Positions 17,659 to 25,377 of a stretch of 43,735 bases of DNA are shown in pieces (positions within the stretch are counted from its first letter, which is position 1; the number at the start of each line of letters is the position of its first letter). The stretch is from positions 1-43,735 of the forward strand of contig CANMLL010000026.1 of assembly GCA_947498775.1 (NCBI GenBank), written 5' to 3'. The notes beneath the pieces were generated by a model. That model saw only the letters and a list, made by a program, of their open reading frames with translations. It was not told the origin of the DNA and did not search any database. This DNA is from an uncultured Aquimarina sp. (lineage in GTDB: Bacteria > Bacteroidota > Bacteroidia > Flavobacteriales > Flavobacteriaceae). Both the position numbers and the translations under genes were made by a program.

Positions 17659-17873
17659 TATTTAGCTGTCATATCTTTTACCGTAAATGTCAATTCCATA
17701 CCCAATGCGTTACCAAGCTTATTTAGGGTTTCTAAAGTTGGATTTCCTTTACCACTTTCAAACTGCTTAAGTGTGCGTAAACCTACACCAGAAAGATCTG
17801 CAAGCATATCTTGTGTCACGTTTAACATATCCCTCCGCGTTTTTATAGTTTCTATTAATTGTTGCGAGTGCAT
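17658..17873 (-). CDS. hipB: HipB-like XRE-family repressor
   Basis: A 71-residue helix-turn-helix protein: TRRDMLNVTQDMLADLSGVGLRTLKQFESGKGNPTLETLNKLGNALGMEL is a complete XRE/Cro-C1 domain with almost nothing added. It is the first gene of the coupled hipB-hipS-hipT operon and should bind the two palindromic sites upstream (17927-17944 and 17988-18005), repressing the operon and supporting the HipS-HipT complex. Confidence 0.85.
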   Translation of the reverse strand: MHSQQLIETIKTRRDMLNVTQDMLADLSGVGLRTLKQFESGKGNPTLETLNKLGNALGMELTFTVKDMTAK

Positions 17874-17926
17874 TATATGGCTCTTTTAATGTAAATATAC
17901 GCAATTTTATCTAAAAAAACACAATA

Positions 17927-17944
17927 AGTGCTTTTTAAAGCACT
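17927..17944. promoter_or_regulatory. HipB operator O1 (AGTGC-N8-GCACT)
   Basis: AGTGCTTT-TT-AAAGCACT is a perfect palindrome 54 bases upstream of hipB. Its outer half-sites AGTGC and GCACT are separated by 8 bases, exactly as in the second site. Confidence 0.6.
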
Positions 17945-17987
17945 ATTCAACTGATTATAATTATCACAATAATCAAACCCTATAAAA

Positions 17988-18005
17988 AGTGCATTATACC
18001 GCACT
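17988..18005. promoter_or_regulatory. HipB operator O2 (AGTGC-N8-GCACT)
   Basis: AGTGC and GCACT (within AAAAAGTGC ... GCACTTTTT, 17984-18009) are again separated by 8 bases. Centre-to-centre distance to O1 is 61 bases, close to six helical turns, which would allow two HipB dimers to sit on the same face and be bridged by HipS/HipT. Confidence 0.6.
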
Positions 18006-18167
18006 TTTTTAGATCTTATATAAAATTGGAAATAATCATGTAGTGTCAATCAAATAATAAAAGGTCACAATAATATCTGAATCCAGCACATTAATTTTAT
18101 CATTTTGATACAAATAGATTCAGGAAAACGATCGGAAAATTATTGTGCTCTCATAAGGAACGATCTG

Positions 18168-18425
18168 CTAGAATTCTTCGCTTGTGAATAGGTAATCCTT
18201 AGTCAGATGTGTAAGTGAAAAATATTCAAGTAGGCCAATGTCATTTTTCCTCCAGAATCCAAATTCTTTATAAGAGCCTGTATAAATTTTATCATCCACA
18301 ATTGTCACGGAACGTATGATCGTTTCATTAGGTAACTTGTTTGAAGTCCATTGCTCTCCATTATAATGAAGTAGTCCTGAATTAGAAGATAAAAAAATAG
18401 GATTATATAAGATTCTGATTAACAT
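18168..18425 (-). pseudogene. Fragment of a beta-propeller (reg_prop/Y_Y_Y-type) sensor gene
   Basis: An 85-codon remnant: SSNSGLLHYNGEQWTSNKLPNETIIRSVTIVDDKIYTGSYKEFGFWRKNDIGLLEYFSLTHL... is the N-terminal propeller start of the large ligand-binding sensor/HTH proteins common in Bacteroidota. Those proteins normally run to 900-1400 residues. Here a TAG stops it after TSEEF, and nothing resembling the rest follows. There is no signal peptide. It is a decayed piece, probably left by rearrangement next to the att-like repeat. Confidence 0.6.
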
Positions 18426-18887
18426 TGAATAATGAAAATAGCTATACCTATGATTAGGGGGTGATCATATTTTATTTGTAATTGAATCTTTAAAAAAGCC
18501 AACAACGATAAAATAGATGTGTAAATAAATTTCGCCTTTAAATGATGATATTTACTATTGTAAAACAAATTAAAAACCAAAATTATCTAATCGGTGAGAA
18601 ATTCGGTGCGTAATTTTAAAAACACAAACACAATAAAATGATTTACAGTAATTTAAAATGTAACGGTTAGACTCTCCGACTTCACTAGGAATTAACCAAA
18701 TTCCTTTAAAAGCTCATAAATACTATGTTTATTGGCTTTTAAATTTTCTTCTAATATCAAATGAAATCTTACTTACAGAATTAGTATGGAAATTTAATGC
18801 TGTTTTATATTCTTTATCTTGAACTTAAATGATAGTTACAGTATGAGGTTAAGTCATTAATTTTATATAAATTATATAAAAAATCAT
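18426..18887. other. Intergenic region with second att-like repeat
   Basis: No gene seen. It contains the repeat copy at 18591-18686. The rest is AT-rich and includes the upstream region of the protease gene, where no clear promoter element stands out. Confidence 0.5.
18591..18686 (+). repeat. Attachment-site-like repeat, copy 2
   Basis: CGGTGAGAAATTCGGTGCG (18592-18610) and, 65 bases from the AATTCGGTGC start (18600), GGTTAGACTCTCCGACTTCACT (18665-18686 in total). Blocks, order and spacing match copy 1 at 15795-15889, and the core differs from it by two C/T changes. Together they bracket 2.7 kb containing hipBST and the broken sensor gene. Confidence 0.45.
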
Positions 18888-19901
18888 ATGAGATATGTTC
18901 TTTCTTTGATCACATACTTCTATATTCTTAACCTATCCTCACAAGATTTATCTCAACTTTATGAAAAGGTAAATCCTGCAGTGGTGGTAATCTTCACCCA
19001 AGAAGCAAAATTAGAATCTAATGGTAATGTTACCAAAACAGTTACTTCTGAAGGCTTGGGATCTGGTTTTATGGTTTCAGAATCTGAAATTATTACTGCA
19101 TCACACGTTGTTGATGCAGCAGAAATAGTAAGAGTTAAATTTATTGACGGAGAAGTCCGGTCTGCAAAAGTAATTTCTACCTTCAAATCAGCAGATGTTG
19201 CTTTAATAAAATTAGATTTTCCTAAAAAGAATGCTATAACAGCAACCTTTGGAGACTCAGATCAAGTAAAAATAGGAGAACAAGTGTTTATTGTTGGTGC
19301 CCCCTTTGGTTATAGCCATTCACTTTCTTCAGGATATGTAAGCGGAATTATTAAAAACAAACTAGGTGCTAATCCATTTACTCAATCTGAATTTATTCAA
19401 ACAGATGCTGCCATTAATACTGGTAATTCTGGAGGTCCAATGTTTAATATGAAAGGAGAAGTAATCGGAGTAGTAAGTCAAATCCTTACCAAATCAGGAG
19501 GTTTTGAAGGTATTGGGTTTGCCGCGACTGCAAATATTACTAAAAACCTGATTGCAAACAATAGAACTCCTTGGTTGGGTTTTGATGCATACCCTCTTAC
19601 AGGTAAGACGAAGCGATTGTTTAATGTACCTCAAAATAGCGGGCTATTGGTACAGCGTGTGGTTTTTGGATCTGTATTGCACAAAATGGGGTTATTAGGA
19701 GGTGATACAGAAGTAGTAATTGATGGACAAAAGTTAATTATTGGTGGTGATATTATCTTGGCTTTTAATGATATCGTATTTGATCTTACAGATGATTCTT
19801 TGGTAAAACTTGGTGAGTTGGGAAAAAACCTAAAAACTACAGATGCCCTTGAGCTAAAAGTACTGCGTGATGGAAAAATTATAACTTTGAAAAAAGAGTA
19901 A
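18888..19901 (+). CDS. HtrA/DegP-like periplasmic serine protease
   Basis: A 337-residue trypsin-like protease with a short signal peptide (about 1-18) and one PDZ-like domain (about 225-337). The catalytic triad is visible: H73 (TASHVV), D103 (SADVALIKL) and S181 (GNSGGP). It is shorter than DegP (which has two PDZ domains), more like DegS in size, but without an evident transmembrane anchor beyond the signal peptide. It is followed after 32 bases by two outer-membrane-protein genes on the same strand, so a role in envelope quality control or processing of those proteins is plausible. Confidence 0.85.
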   Translation: MRYVLSLITYFYILNLSSQDLSQLYEKVNPAVVVIFTQEAKLESNGNVTKTVTSEGLGSGFMVSESEIITASHVVDAAEIVRVKFIDGEVRSAKVISTFKSADVALIKLDFPKKNAITATFGDSDQVKIGEQVFIVGAPFGYSHSLSSGYVSGIIKNKLGANPFTQSEFIQTDAAINTGNSGGPMFNMKGEVIGVVSQILTKSGGFEGIGFAATANITKNLIANNRTPWLGFDAYPLTGKTKRLFNVPQNSGLLVQRVVFGSVLHKMGLLGGDTEVVIDGQKLIIGGDIILAFNDIVFDLTDDSLVKLGELGKNLKTTDALELKVLRDGKIITLKKE

Positions 19902-19933
19902 ATCCTATTTCGAATCTAACAGAAACTGATTGA

Positions 19934-20605
19934 ATGCGAATACATAGTTATAGTTTATTAAAAATACTAACCATTTTCTTATTGTTGGTTTTTAGCAATA
20001 GTATGAGTGGTCAGGAAAAAGAAAATGATACCATTGTATCTCCATTCCGTAAAGGAAAATGGCTTACTGGTTTATCTGGTACGATCAATTCAAGTACCAT
20101 TGAATTAAGAAGTACTAATGGAACTACAACTACCAATGAATATGGGATTAATCTCACAACCGGAAAATTTATAAAAAATCGTTTCCTTTTAGGAGTTACA
20201 ATTGCTGCTAATAGGAGCAATAACTCAGGAATTGTAGAGAGAACTACAGAGAACTTATTTATAGGCCCTTTAGTTTCGTATTATCTCTCGAAAGTAGAGC
20301 GGGGATCACTTTTTTTTCAAGTATCGCCTGGATATGTACGTTACCGAGATAATACTCGAATAGAACAAACAAATGGTTTTGTAGAGGAATTGGGAGAAGG
20401 CGGTGGTTTTGGAACACTACTGGGAGTTGGGTATTCTTATGCGTTTTTTGACCTAGTCACTTTTGATATAGGATTAAAAACCAACTTATTATGGATCAAC
20501 ATTGATCAAGAATCAATCCCGATAAACATTACCACCTCAGAAGATATTTTTGTGAATAGTATTTCTTTTTCATTTGGTTTTAACATTTTAGTAGATCAGT
20601 TCTAA
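19934..20605 (+). CDS. Predicted outer-membrane beta-barrel protein
   Basis: A 223-residue protein with a signal peptide (MRIHSYSLLKILTIFLLLVFSNSMSGQ). Alternating hydrophobic strands (FLLGVTIAANRS, LFIGPLVSYYLS, LFFQVSPGYVRY, TLLGVGYSYAFFDLVTFDIGLKTNLLWI) end in NSISFSFGFNILVDQF, a typical barrel terminus with a final aromatic residue. The length suggests an 8-10-stranded barrel. It shares one base (TAATG) with the next gene. No specific function is recognisable. Confidence 0.7.
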   Translation: MRIHSYSLLKILTIFLLLVFSNSMSGQEKENDTIVSPFRKGKWLTGLSGTINSSTIELRSTNGTTTTNEYGINLTTGKFIKNRFLLGVTIAANRSNNSGIVERTTENLFIGPLVSYYLSKVERGSLFFQVSPGYVRYRDNTRIEQTNGFVEELGEGGGFGTLLGVGYSYAFFDLVTFDIGLKTNLLWINIDQESIPINITTSEDIFVNSISFSFGFNILVDQF

Positions 20606-21723
20606 TGAGGAAACTAATTTCAATATATATAGTTGCTCTCCTACTATTATTTTCTAATGGGGTTCAGTCTCAAAGTAAAGAGACTGTATTTAAAACCGAC
20701 ACGATTGCAAGCACAAAAAATATTCAATTTATAGGAGTTCCTATTGCCTTTTATACTCCAGAAACTGAATTTGGTTTTGGCGGTGGTGGGCAACTTTTTT
20801 TATTAAATAAAAGCAATATCTATAATGACCGTCAATCAAACATTTTATTTAGCGGAATTTACACACTAAATGAACAGTTTCTATTTGAAGTCAAACCAGA
20901 AATCTACTTAGGCAAAGGAGATTATTTTATTGATATAGACTATACTTGGGAAATATATCCTAATTTATTTTGGGGCATAGGCAATAGTACACCCGATAGA
21001 AATGAGGAAGTGTATAATATGACGTCACACAAATTAAAAATGGGGTATCTAAGGCGCTTACCTCCAAATCTTAATTTCGGATTTGAATATGTCTTCGAAA
21101 ATCATGAGGTTACTGAAGTTGAGGAAGGAGGAATTCTCGACTCAGGAAGTGTTCTGGGCAGTGACCGAGCCATTATTAGTGGGTTGGGTGTTACCTTCAA
21201 TTTAGATACCAGAGATGATGTTGGATCTCCTCTATCTGGTCGTTATTATGAGCTTAATGCACAATTTTCAAGCGAACTTCTGGGAGCTACCCATGGCTAT
21301 AATAAATTCTTTTTGGATTTACGAACGTATGAACCTTTGTCTAAAACGAGCATTCTGGCTATGCAGGTCTATAGTGAAAATACTTTTGGAGATGCACCTT
21401 TTCAAGGTTTGGCTAAATTTGGTGGAAGCTATAGTGCCAGAGGATATTTCTATGGTAGATTTACAGATAGCCATATGTATATTATACAAACTGAATATCG
21501 ATGGCGTTTTAAACCGCGATGGACAATTGCAGCCTTTGGATTGGTAGGTGAAGTGGCAAGCGCTCCTGAAAATTTCTTTAGTATAAGCAACATGAAACCC
21601 AGTGCAGGGGCCGGAATACGTTTTAAGTTACTTAAAAACAAAAGTACCTGGTTGCGATTAGATACCGGATTTGGAGAAAATGGAAATAGTGGCTTTTATT
21701 TTGGGATCAACGAAGCTTTCTGA
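20605..21723 (+). CDS. Omp85/BamA-TamA-like barrel protein without POTRA domains
   Basis: A 372-residue protein with a signal peptide (1-22) and a barrel of the surface-antigen/D15 type. The loop-6 hallmark appears as GGSYSARGY (about residues 270-280), and the end ...NGNSGFYFGINEAF fits the final strand. BamA and TamA carry five or three POTRA domains, but here only about 25 residues precede the barrel, so it is a minimal 'naked' Omp85-like protein, possibly with a lipase- or transport-type partner. It is translationally coupled to the small barrel gene ahead and co-oriented with the HtrA-like protease. It converges on the AraC gene with an 8-base gap. Confidence 0.75.
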   Translation: MRKLISIYIVALLLLFSNGVQSQSKETVFKTDTIASTKNIQFIGVPIAFYTPETEFGFGGGGQLFLLNKSNIYNDRQSNILFSGIYTLNEQFLFEVKPEIYLGKGDYFIDIDYTWEIYPNLFWGIGNSTPDRNEEVYNMTSHKLKMGYLRRLPPNLNFGFEYVFENHEVTEVEEGGILDSGSVLGSDRAIISGLGVTFNLDTRDDVGSPLSGRYYELNAQFSSELLGATHGYNKFFLDLRTYEPLSKTSILAMQVYSENTFGDAPFQGLAKFGGSYSARGYFYGRFTDSHMYIIQTEYRWRFKPRWTIAAFGLVGEVASAPENFFSISNMKPSAGAGIRFKLLKNKSTWLRLDTGFGENGNSGFYFGINEAF

Positions 21724-21731
21724 TAGCATTT

Positions 21732-22724
21732 TTAATGTGAAAGTATCACACTTTCTCTGTATTTACCGGGGGTAAAACCTGTCCATTTTTTAAAGGATCG
21801 AATAAAATTTGGACTATCAGAATATCCTAAGCGCTCGCTAATCAAATTAATGTTCATGTCAGAGGTGGTTAGAAGATCAATTGCTCTATCGTGAAGTATA
21901 TGCCCAAGAATATCAGAAAATTTAGCTTGTTTTGATTTTAGTATCCTTTTCATACTGCTCTCTGAAGTATTAAAATGACTCGCAAGCGTTTTGAGTGAGG
22001 GAATGCAACCGTACTTATAGCTCGATATTACATTTTCAATAACTTCTATGATACTTTTTTCTTGATATTTTGGTACTATACAGGGGTTCAAATGATTGGT
22101 ATACGCTTCATACTTCAATAATGATTTTGAAAAAACAAATCGATACTCTTGTTGATTGCATTGAATAGGATATTCTCCTTTGGGTAATAATGATTCGACA
22201 TCCGAAATCGTATTACTTGGTATATGTACCGAGATTGGATACCAATTATGCCCTACATATACCTTAAACAACTGACATACAATAGCTAGTAAAATATATT
22301 CTGATATCTCGCCTCCATTAGAATGTTGGTCTAAAAATGAAAAAGAGAATACAGCTTTATTTTTATGGATCTTTAAATCTGTTTGAATATTTGTCTGAAG
22401 TAAGTAGTTGAATTTGGTAAACGCTACTATAGCCTTATTTAAAGTAGAAAATCCAGCTAGATACAAACCATAACTACCTAATTCTGAAAGACTAAAATCA
22501 TTAAGAAAATTAGCTGCAAATGTATCGGTTTTTCTGTTTTTTCCTAGTAAAGAAAATAAATCGTGGACTACTGTTGTTGGAATATAGTTTTCTGAATTAG
22601 AAAGATCAAAATGTCGTATTTCGCTTTTTTGAATGATTCTTTCAGTATCAACACCAAAGTTTTCTAACCTCATCAACAGTGGCTTAAAATAGGATACTTG
22701 GTATACAAAATACTCTTGTTTCAT
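21732..22724 (-). CDS. AraC-family transcriptional regulator
   Basis: 330 residues: an N-terminal sensing region of the OruR/ornithine-regulator type (about 1-210) and a C-terminal double helix-turn-helix (about 230-328; SLKTLASHFNTSESSMKRIL and INLISERLGYSDSPNFIRSFKKWTGFTPGKYR). There is no membrane segment, so the signal must be cytoplasmic. It is not part of the preceding operon by spacing (154 bases). That gap holds a TATTTTTG promoter-like element and a tandem motif pair that may be the LytTR regulator's target. Confidence 0.85.
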   Translation of the reverse strand: MKQEYFVYQVSYFKPLLMRLENFGVDTERIIQKSEIRHFDLSNSENYIPTTVVHDLFSLLGKNRKTDTFAANFLNDFSLSELGSYGLYLAGFSTLNKAIVAFTKFNYLLQTNIQTDLKIHKNKAVFSFSFLDQHSNGGEISEYILLAIVCQLFKVYVGHNWYPISVHIPSNTISDVESLLPKGEYPIQCNQQEYRFVFSKSLLKYEAYTNHLNPCIVPKYQEKSIIEVIENVISSYKYGCIPSLKTLASHFNTSESSMKRILKSKQAKFSDILGHILHDRAIDLLTTSDMNINLISERLGYSDSPNFIRSFKKWTGFTPGKYRESVILSH

Positions 22725-22826
22725 TATACATGATTTGTGTTTGGGTAGTACTAAAAAATCATGATCTAAACAAATTAGGTTTATTAGATCGTATTAAATG
22801 TATTTGATCTAAAATGCTAAAAAAAA

Positions 22827-22834
22827 CAAAAATA
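22827..22834 (-). promoter_or_regulatory. TAnnTTTG-type promoter element of the AraC gene
   Basis: On the minus strand the sequence is TATTTTTG, an exact match to the TAnnTTTG -7 element used by Bacteroidota sigma-A. It lies about 100 bases upstream of the AraC ATG and abuts the proximal copy of the tandem motif, which would therefore cover the -33 region. Confidence 0.45.
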
Positions 22835-22870
22835 AGTGAAGTGGATAAATACTCGCTTGAAGTGACTAAA
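22835..22870 (-). promoter_or_regulatory. Tandem 21-bp-spaced motif pair (candidate LytTR sites), upstream of araC-type gene
   Basis: AGTGAAGTGGATAAA (22835-22849) and CTTGAAGTGACTAAA (22856-22870), written on the plus strand, start exactly 21 bases apart. Each matches AGTGAAGTRACYAAA at 13 of 15 positions. They lie between the stop of the LytTR regulator gene and the AraC start, upstream of and touching a promoter-like element. Two direct repeats about two helical turns apart is the known binding pattern of LytTR regulators such as YpdB. Confidence 0.5.
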
Positions 22871-22878
22871 TCTCGATT

Positions 22879-23646
22879 TCAATTATTGATTAACCAATAT
22901 TTAAAATCTTTTGCTTTTGCTTTACTAATAACAATACTATCATCTATTTCTGGTATTACTGTTACTTTGATTTTACCATAAAAAGGGTAATTTATTTTAC
23001 CCACAGCATCGCGATTTATGATAAACTGTCTGTTTACTCTATAAAATGATTGAGGATCTAATTCTTTCTCTAGTTCTTGTATTTTTTTATCCATAATATA
23101 GGATCCTTCAGAAAAAGTAATTCCTCGCACTATTCCCGTTTTAATATAAAAAAAAGCAAAATCCTTGACTCTAACTGGAATCACATCACCTCTATTAGGT
23201 ATTAACAATGTAGAATGATATTTTTTACGGTTTGTTTTTAGACTTTCTACTAGTAGATCAAATTGTTTTTGTACTCCATTATGGGTGTTTTTTTTAAACT
23301 TAGTAATAGCATTTACCAGTTCTTTTTTACGAATCGGTTTCAGTAGATAATACAGACTATTAACCTTGAACGTCTCAATCGCATATTGATCATACGCTGT
23401 CGTAAAAATAATAGGGGTATTTAGTTCAATTTTCTCAAAAATTTCAAAACATATACCATCCCCCAAATGGACATCCATAAAAACAAGATCAAAATCCTTT
23501 TCGGCTTTAAAGTACCGTACGGCAGATTTTACACTATCCAGTACTTCAATGATTTCTATTTCAGGATTTTCACGATATAATAAATCAATTAAGTTTTTGC
23601 TAGCAGCAATTTCATCCTCAACAATTACAGCTCTTATACTATTCAT
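22879..23646 (-). CDS. LytTR-family response regulator
   Basis: 255 residues: a receiver domain (1-120) with acidic pocket E10/D11, phospho-acceptor D58 (VFMDVHLGDG) and switch lysine K103 (LLKPI), then a LytTR DNA-binding domain (about 150-255; DFAFFYIKTGIVRGITFSEGSYIMDKKIQELE... FYRVNRQFIINRDAV). The gene starts 2 bases after the kinase gene, so the two form a pair. Likely targets in this window are the two tandem motif pairs at 22835-22870 and 43169-43204. Confidence 0.9.
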   Translation of the reverse strand: MNSIRAVIVEDEIAASKNLIDLLYRENPEIEIIEVLDSVKSAVRYFKAEKDFDLVFMDVHLGDGICFEIFEKIELNTPIIFTTAYDQYAIETFKVNSLYYLLKPIRKKELVNAITKFKKNTHNGVQKQFDLLVESLKTNRKKYHSTLLIPNRGDVIPVRVKDFAFFYIKTGIVRGITFSEGSYIMDKKIQELEKELDPQSFYRVNRQFIINRDAVGKINYPFYGKIKVTVIPEIDDSIVISKAKAKDFKYWLINN

Positions 23647-23648
23647 AA

Positions 23649-24671
23649 TTAGTGCATGGGAAGTTTAACAATAAAATGATCTTTTTTATGAATCTGGATA
23701 TCTTTTCCTTTTAAAAGAACATACCGTTTAGATAAATTTGCAAGTCCATATCCTGTGCTTTTCTCAGGATCGCTTCGGGGTTGGATTTTATTTTCGACTA
23801 TAATATACTCATTTTCATTGTAAACTTTTATGGTTAAAGGATACTCTTTAGAAATTTCGTTATGTTTTATAGCATTTTCTAATAGTATTTGTAGAGAAAG
23901 AATAGGAATCAAAATAGCATGAAAACCTATTGTGATGTCTATTTTTATTTGAACATTAGCACCATATCGTATCTCAGCTAAATGCATATAGTTATTCAAA
24001 AATTCTATCTCGTCTTTTATAGTAATGAGATTTTTTTCGCTGCTTTGTAAAATATATCTAAAAATGAAAGAAAGTCTATCCACAAATTCTACGGCTTCTT
24101 CTGGAGAATTTCGAATAATATAATTCAAAGAATTTAAAGAATTGAATAAAAAATGAGGGTTGATCTGACTCTTTAACGCCATTAATTCATTTTGAATATT
24201 CTCTTTGATGAGCTGTTCTTTTTCTAACACATCCATTTTTTGTTTTTGCTGAAATACGAGCAACCAACCAATCAAAATTGATGTAATACCCATAACCACC
24301 CAAACATAGCGTATCCCTTCTCTTTCTGGCTCTACAACTTTAAACAATATTAAATGGTGAATCCACATGATTAGATAAAAAGCAAGTATAGAAAAAGAAA
24401 TAATGATTACAATAAAAACTAATGCTCTTACTGACTTAGAAAACCGTGATAAATACTTAGTTGCGTATACGGCCATATATAAAATAACTAAACAATATGC
24501 AGCAAAACTTAGCAATCGAAATAAAAAAACAAGAACCGAACCAGCTGCAACATCATTAAAATAAGATAAATCTGGATATACAATAAATAAAAATCTATTC
24601 AAATTAATTAAGAAAGATATGCTAAGTGATATTAGCAATAAAGTCTTCATTTTAATTTTAATTTGTTCCAA
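23649..24671 (-). CDS. LytS-type (His_kinase/HATPase) sensor kinase
   Basis: 340 residues with four predicted membrane helices (about 8-30, 45-70, 83-108, 124-141) and almost no periplasmic domain. The cytoplasmic part has the phospho-acceptor histidine H173 in INPHFLFNSLNSLNYI, an N-box LLENAIKHN and a G-box TGYGLANL. Kinases of this layout often sense a membrane partner rather than a periplasmic ligand. Here an RND pump and a channel-like protein lie directly upstream in the same operon. Translation could also begin at the methionine at residue 8 (MKTLLLIS). Confidence 0.85.
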   Translation of the reverse strand: MEQIKIKMKTLLLISLSISFLINLNRFLFIVYPDLSYFNDVAAGSVLVFLFRLLSFAAYCLVILYMAVYATKYLSRFSKSVRALVFIVIIISFSILAFYLIMWIHHLILFKVVEPEREGIRYVWVVMGITSILIGWLLVFQQKQKMDVLEKEQLIKENIQNELMALKSQINPHFLFNSLNSLNYIIRNSPEEAVEFVDRLSFIFRYILQSSEKNLITIKDEIEFLNNYMHLAEIRYGANVQIKIDITIGFHAILIPILSLQILLENAIKHNEISKEYPLTIKVYNENEYIIVENKIQPRSDPEKSTGYGLANLSKRYVLLKGKDIQIHKKDHFIVKLPMH

Positions 24672-24706
24672 TGTAACCAGGTTGATTTTATGATGTTTAA
24701 ATACTA

Positions 24707-25372
24707 TTAATCATTAGTTCTACTAATATATTTACCAACTACTATAGCGGTTAGAATCACTAAATAAAACTGCCCCATCATCCCTATTAAAATAGCTGCT
24801 TTTTGCGCTAAAGAAGTCACTGGTACAATCTCTCCGTAGCCAATCGTCATTAGCGTAATGTAGGCATAATACATCAATCGTTCTGTAAATAATTGAGGCT
24901 GACCAATAGTCGCCTTAAGTCCTTCAAAAGAACTTGGATAAGCCATTTCTATAGATAAGCAAATAAAAAAACTGATAAGTCCTAATGCAATATAGCCACT
25001 AATTAATCCAAAAATCACATTCTTATTTACGACTTTAGTTTTCCAGATCTGTTCTATAATCTCGAAAGTAACAATGATGTAAAACAAAAAATAAGTCCCC
25101 ATATCAAGAAAATCCAGAACGCTACTATTTTGACTTCCGAGTAAATCTGCACCAAAAACAATTCCAGACACTATTAATAATAAGGAACAGAATAGCATTA
25201 GACGTTTCTTTTTTGAAATCAAAACAATTCCTGCAAACAAATTAGTCAAAAACAATATCGGTGATATTACCGTTTCAAAAAAATCTCCCGGAACGATCAA
25301 AGACCCAAAAAGAATAGCTACTTGGCTAAACAGAAACAACTCAAATCGGTATGGGTATAGTTTTTTAAGCAT
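24707..25372 (-). CDS. Two-pore-type potassium channel-like membrane protein
   Basis: 221 residues, five to six hydrophobic segments. Near the C-terminus is a pore loop with the K+ selectivity filter TIGYG (about 177-181, in YITLMTIGYGEIVP), followed by a last helix (the Ion_trans_2 pattern). There is no RCK/TrkA-N domain and no clear voltage sensor. It begins 5 bases after the RND pump stop, so it is co-transcribed with the efflux genes and the two-component system, an unusual partner for those. Confidence 0.8.
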   Translation of the reverse strand: MLKKLYPYRFELFLFSQVAILFGSLIVPGDFFETVISPILFLTNLFAGIVLISKKKRLMLFCSLLLIVSGIVFGADLLGSQNSSVLDFLDMGTYFLFYIIVTFEIIEQIWKTKVVNKNVIFGLISGYIALGLISFFICLSIEMAYPSSFEGLKATIGQPQLFTERLMYYAYITLMTIGYGEIVPVTSLAQKAAILIGMMGQFYLVILTAIVVGKYISRTND

Positions 25373-25377
25373 ATCCT

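Noticed and set aside
21739..21755. Hairpin GAAAGT/ACTTTC between the convergent Omp85-like and AraC genes as terminator
   Set aside because: The stem is only six bases, lies inside the AraC coding end and lacks a T run; too weak to call.
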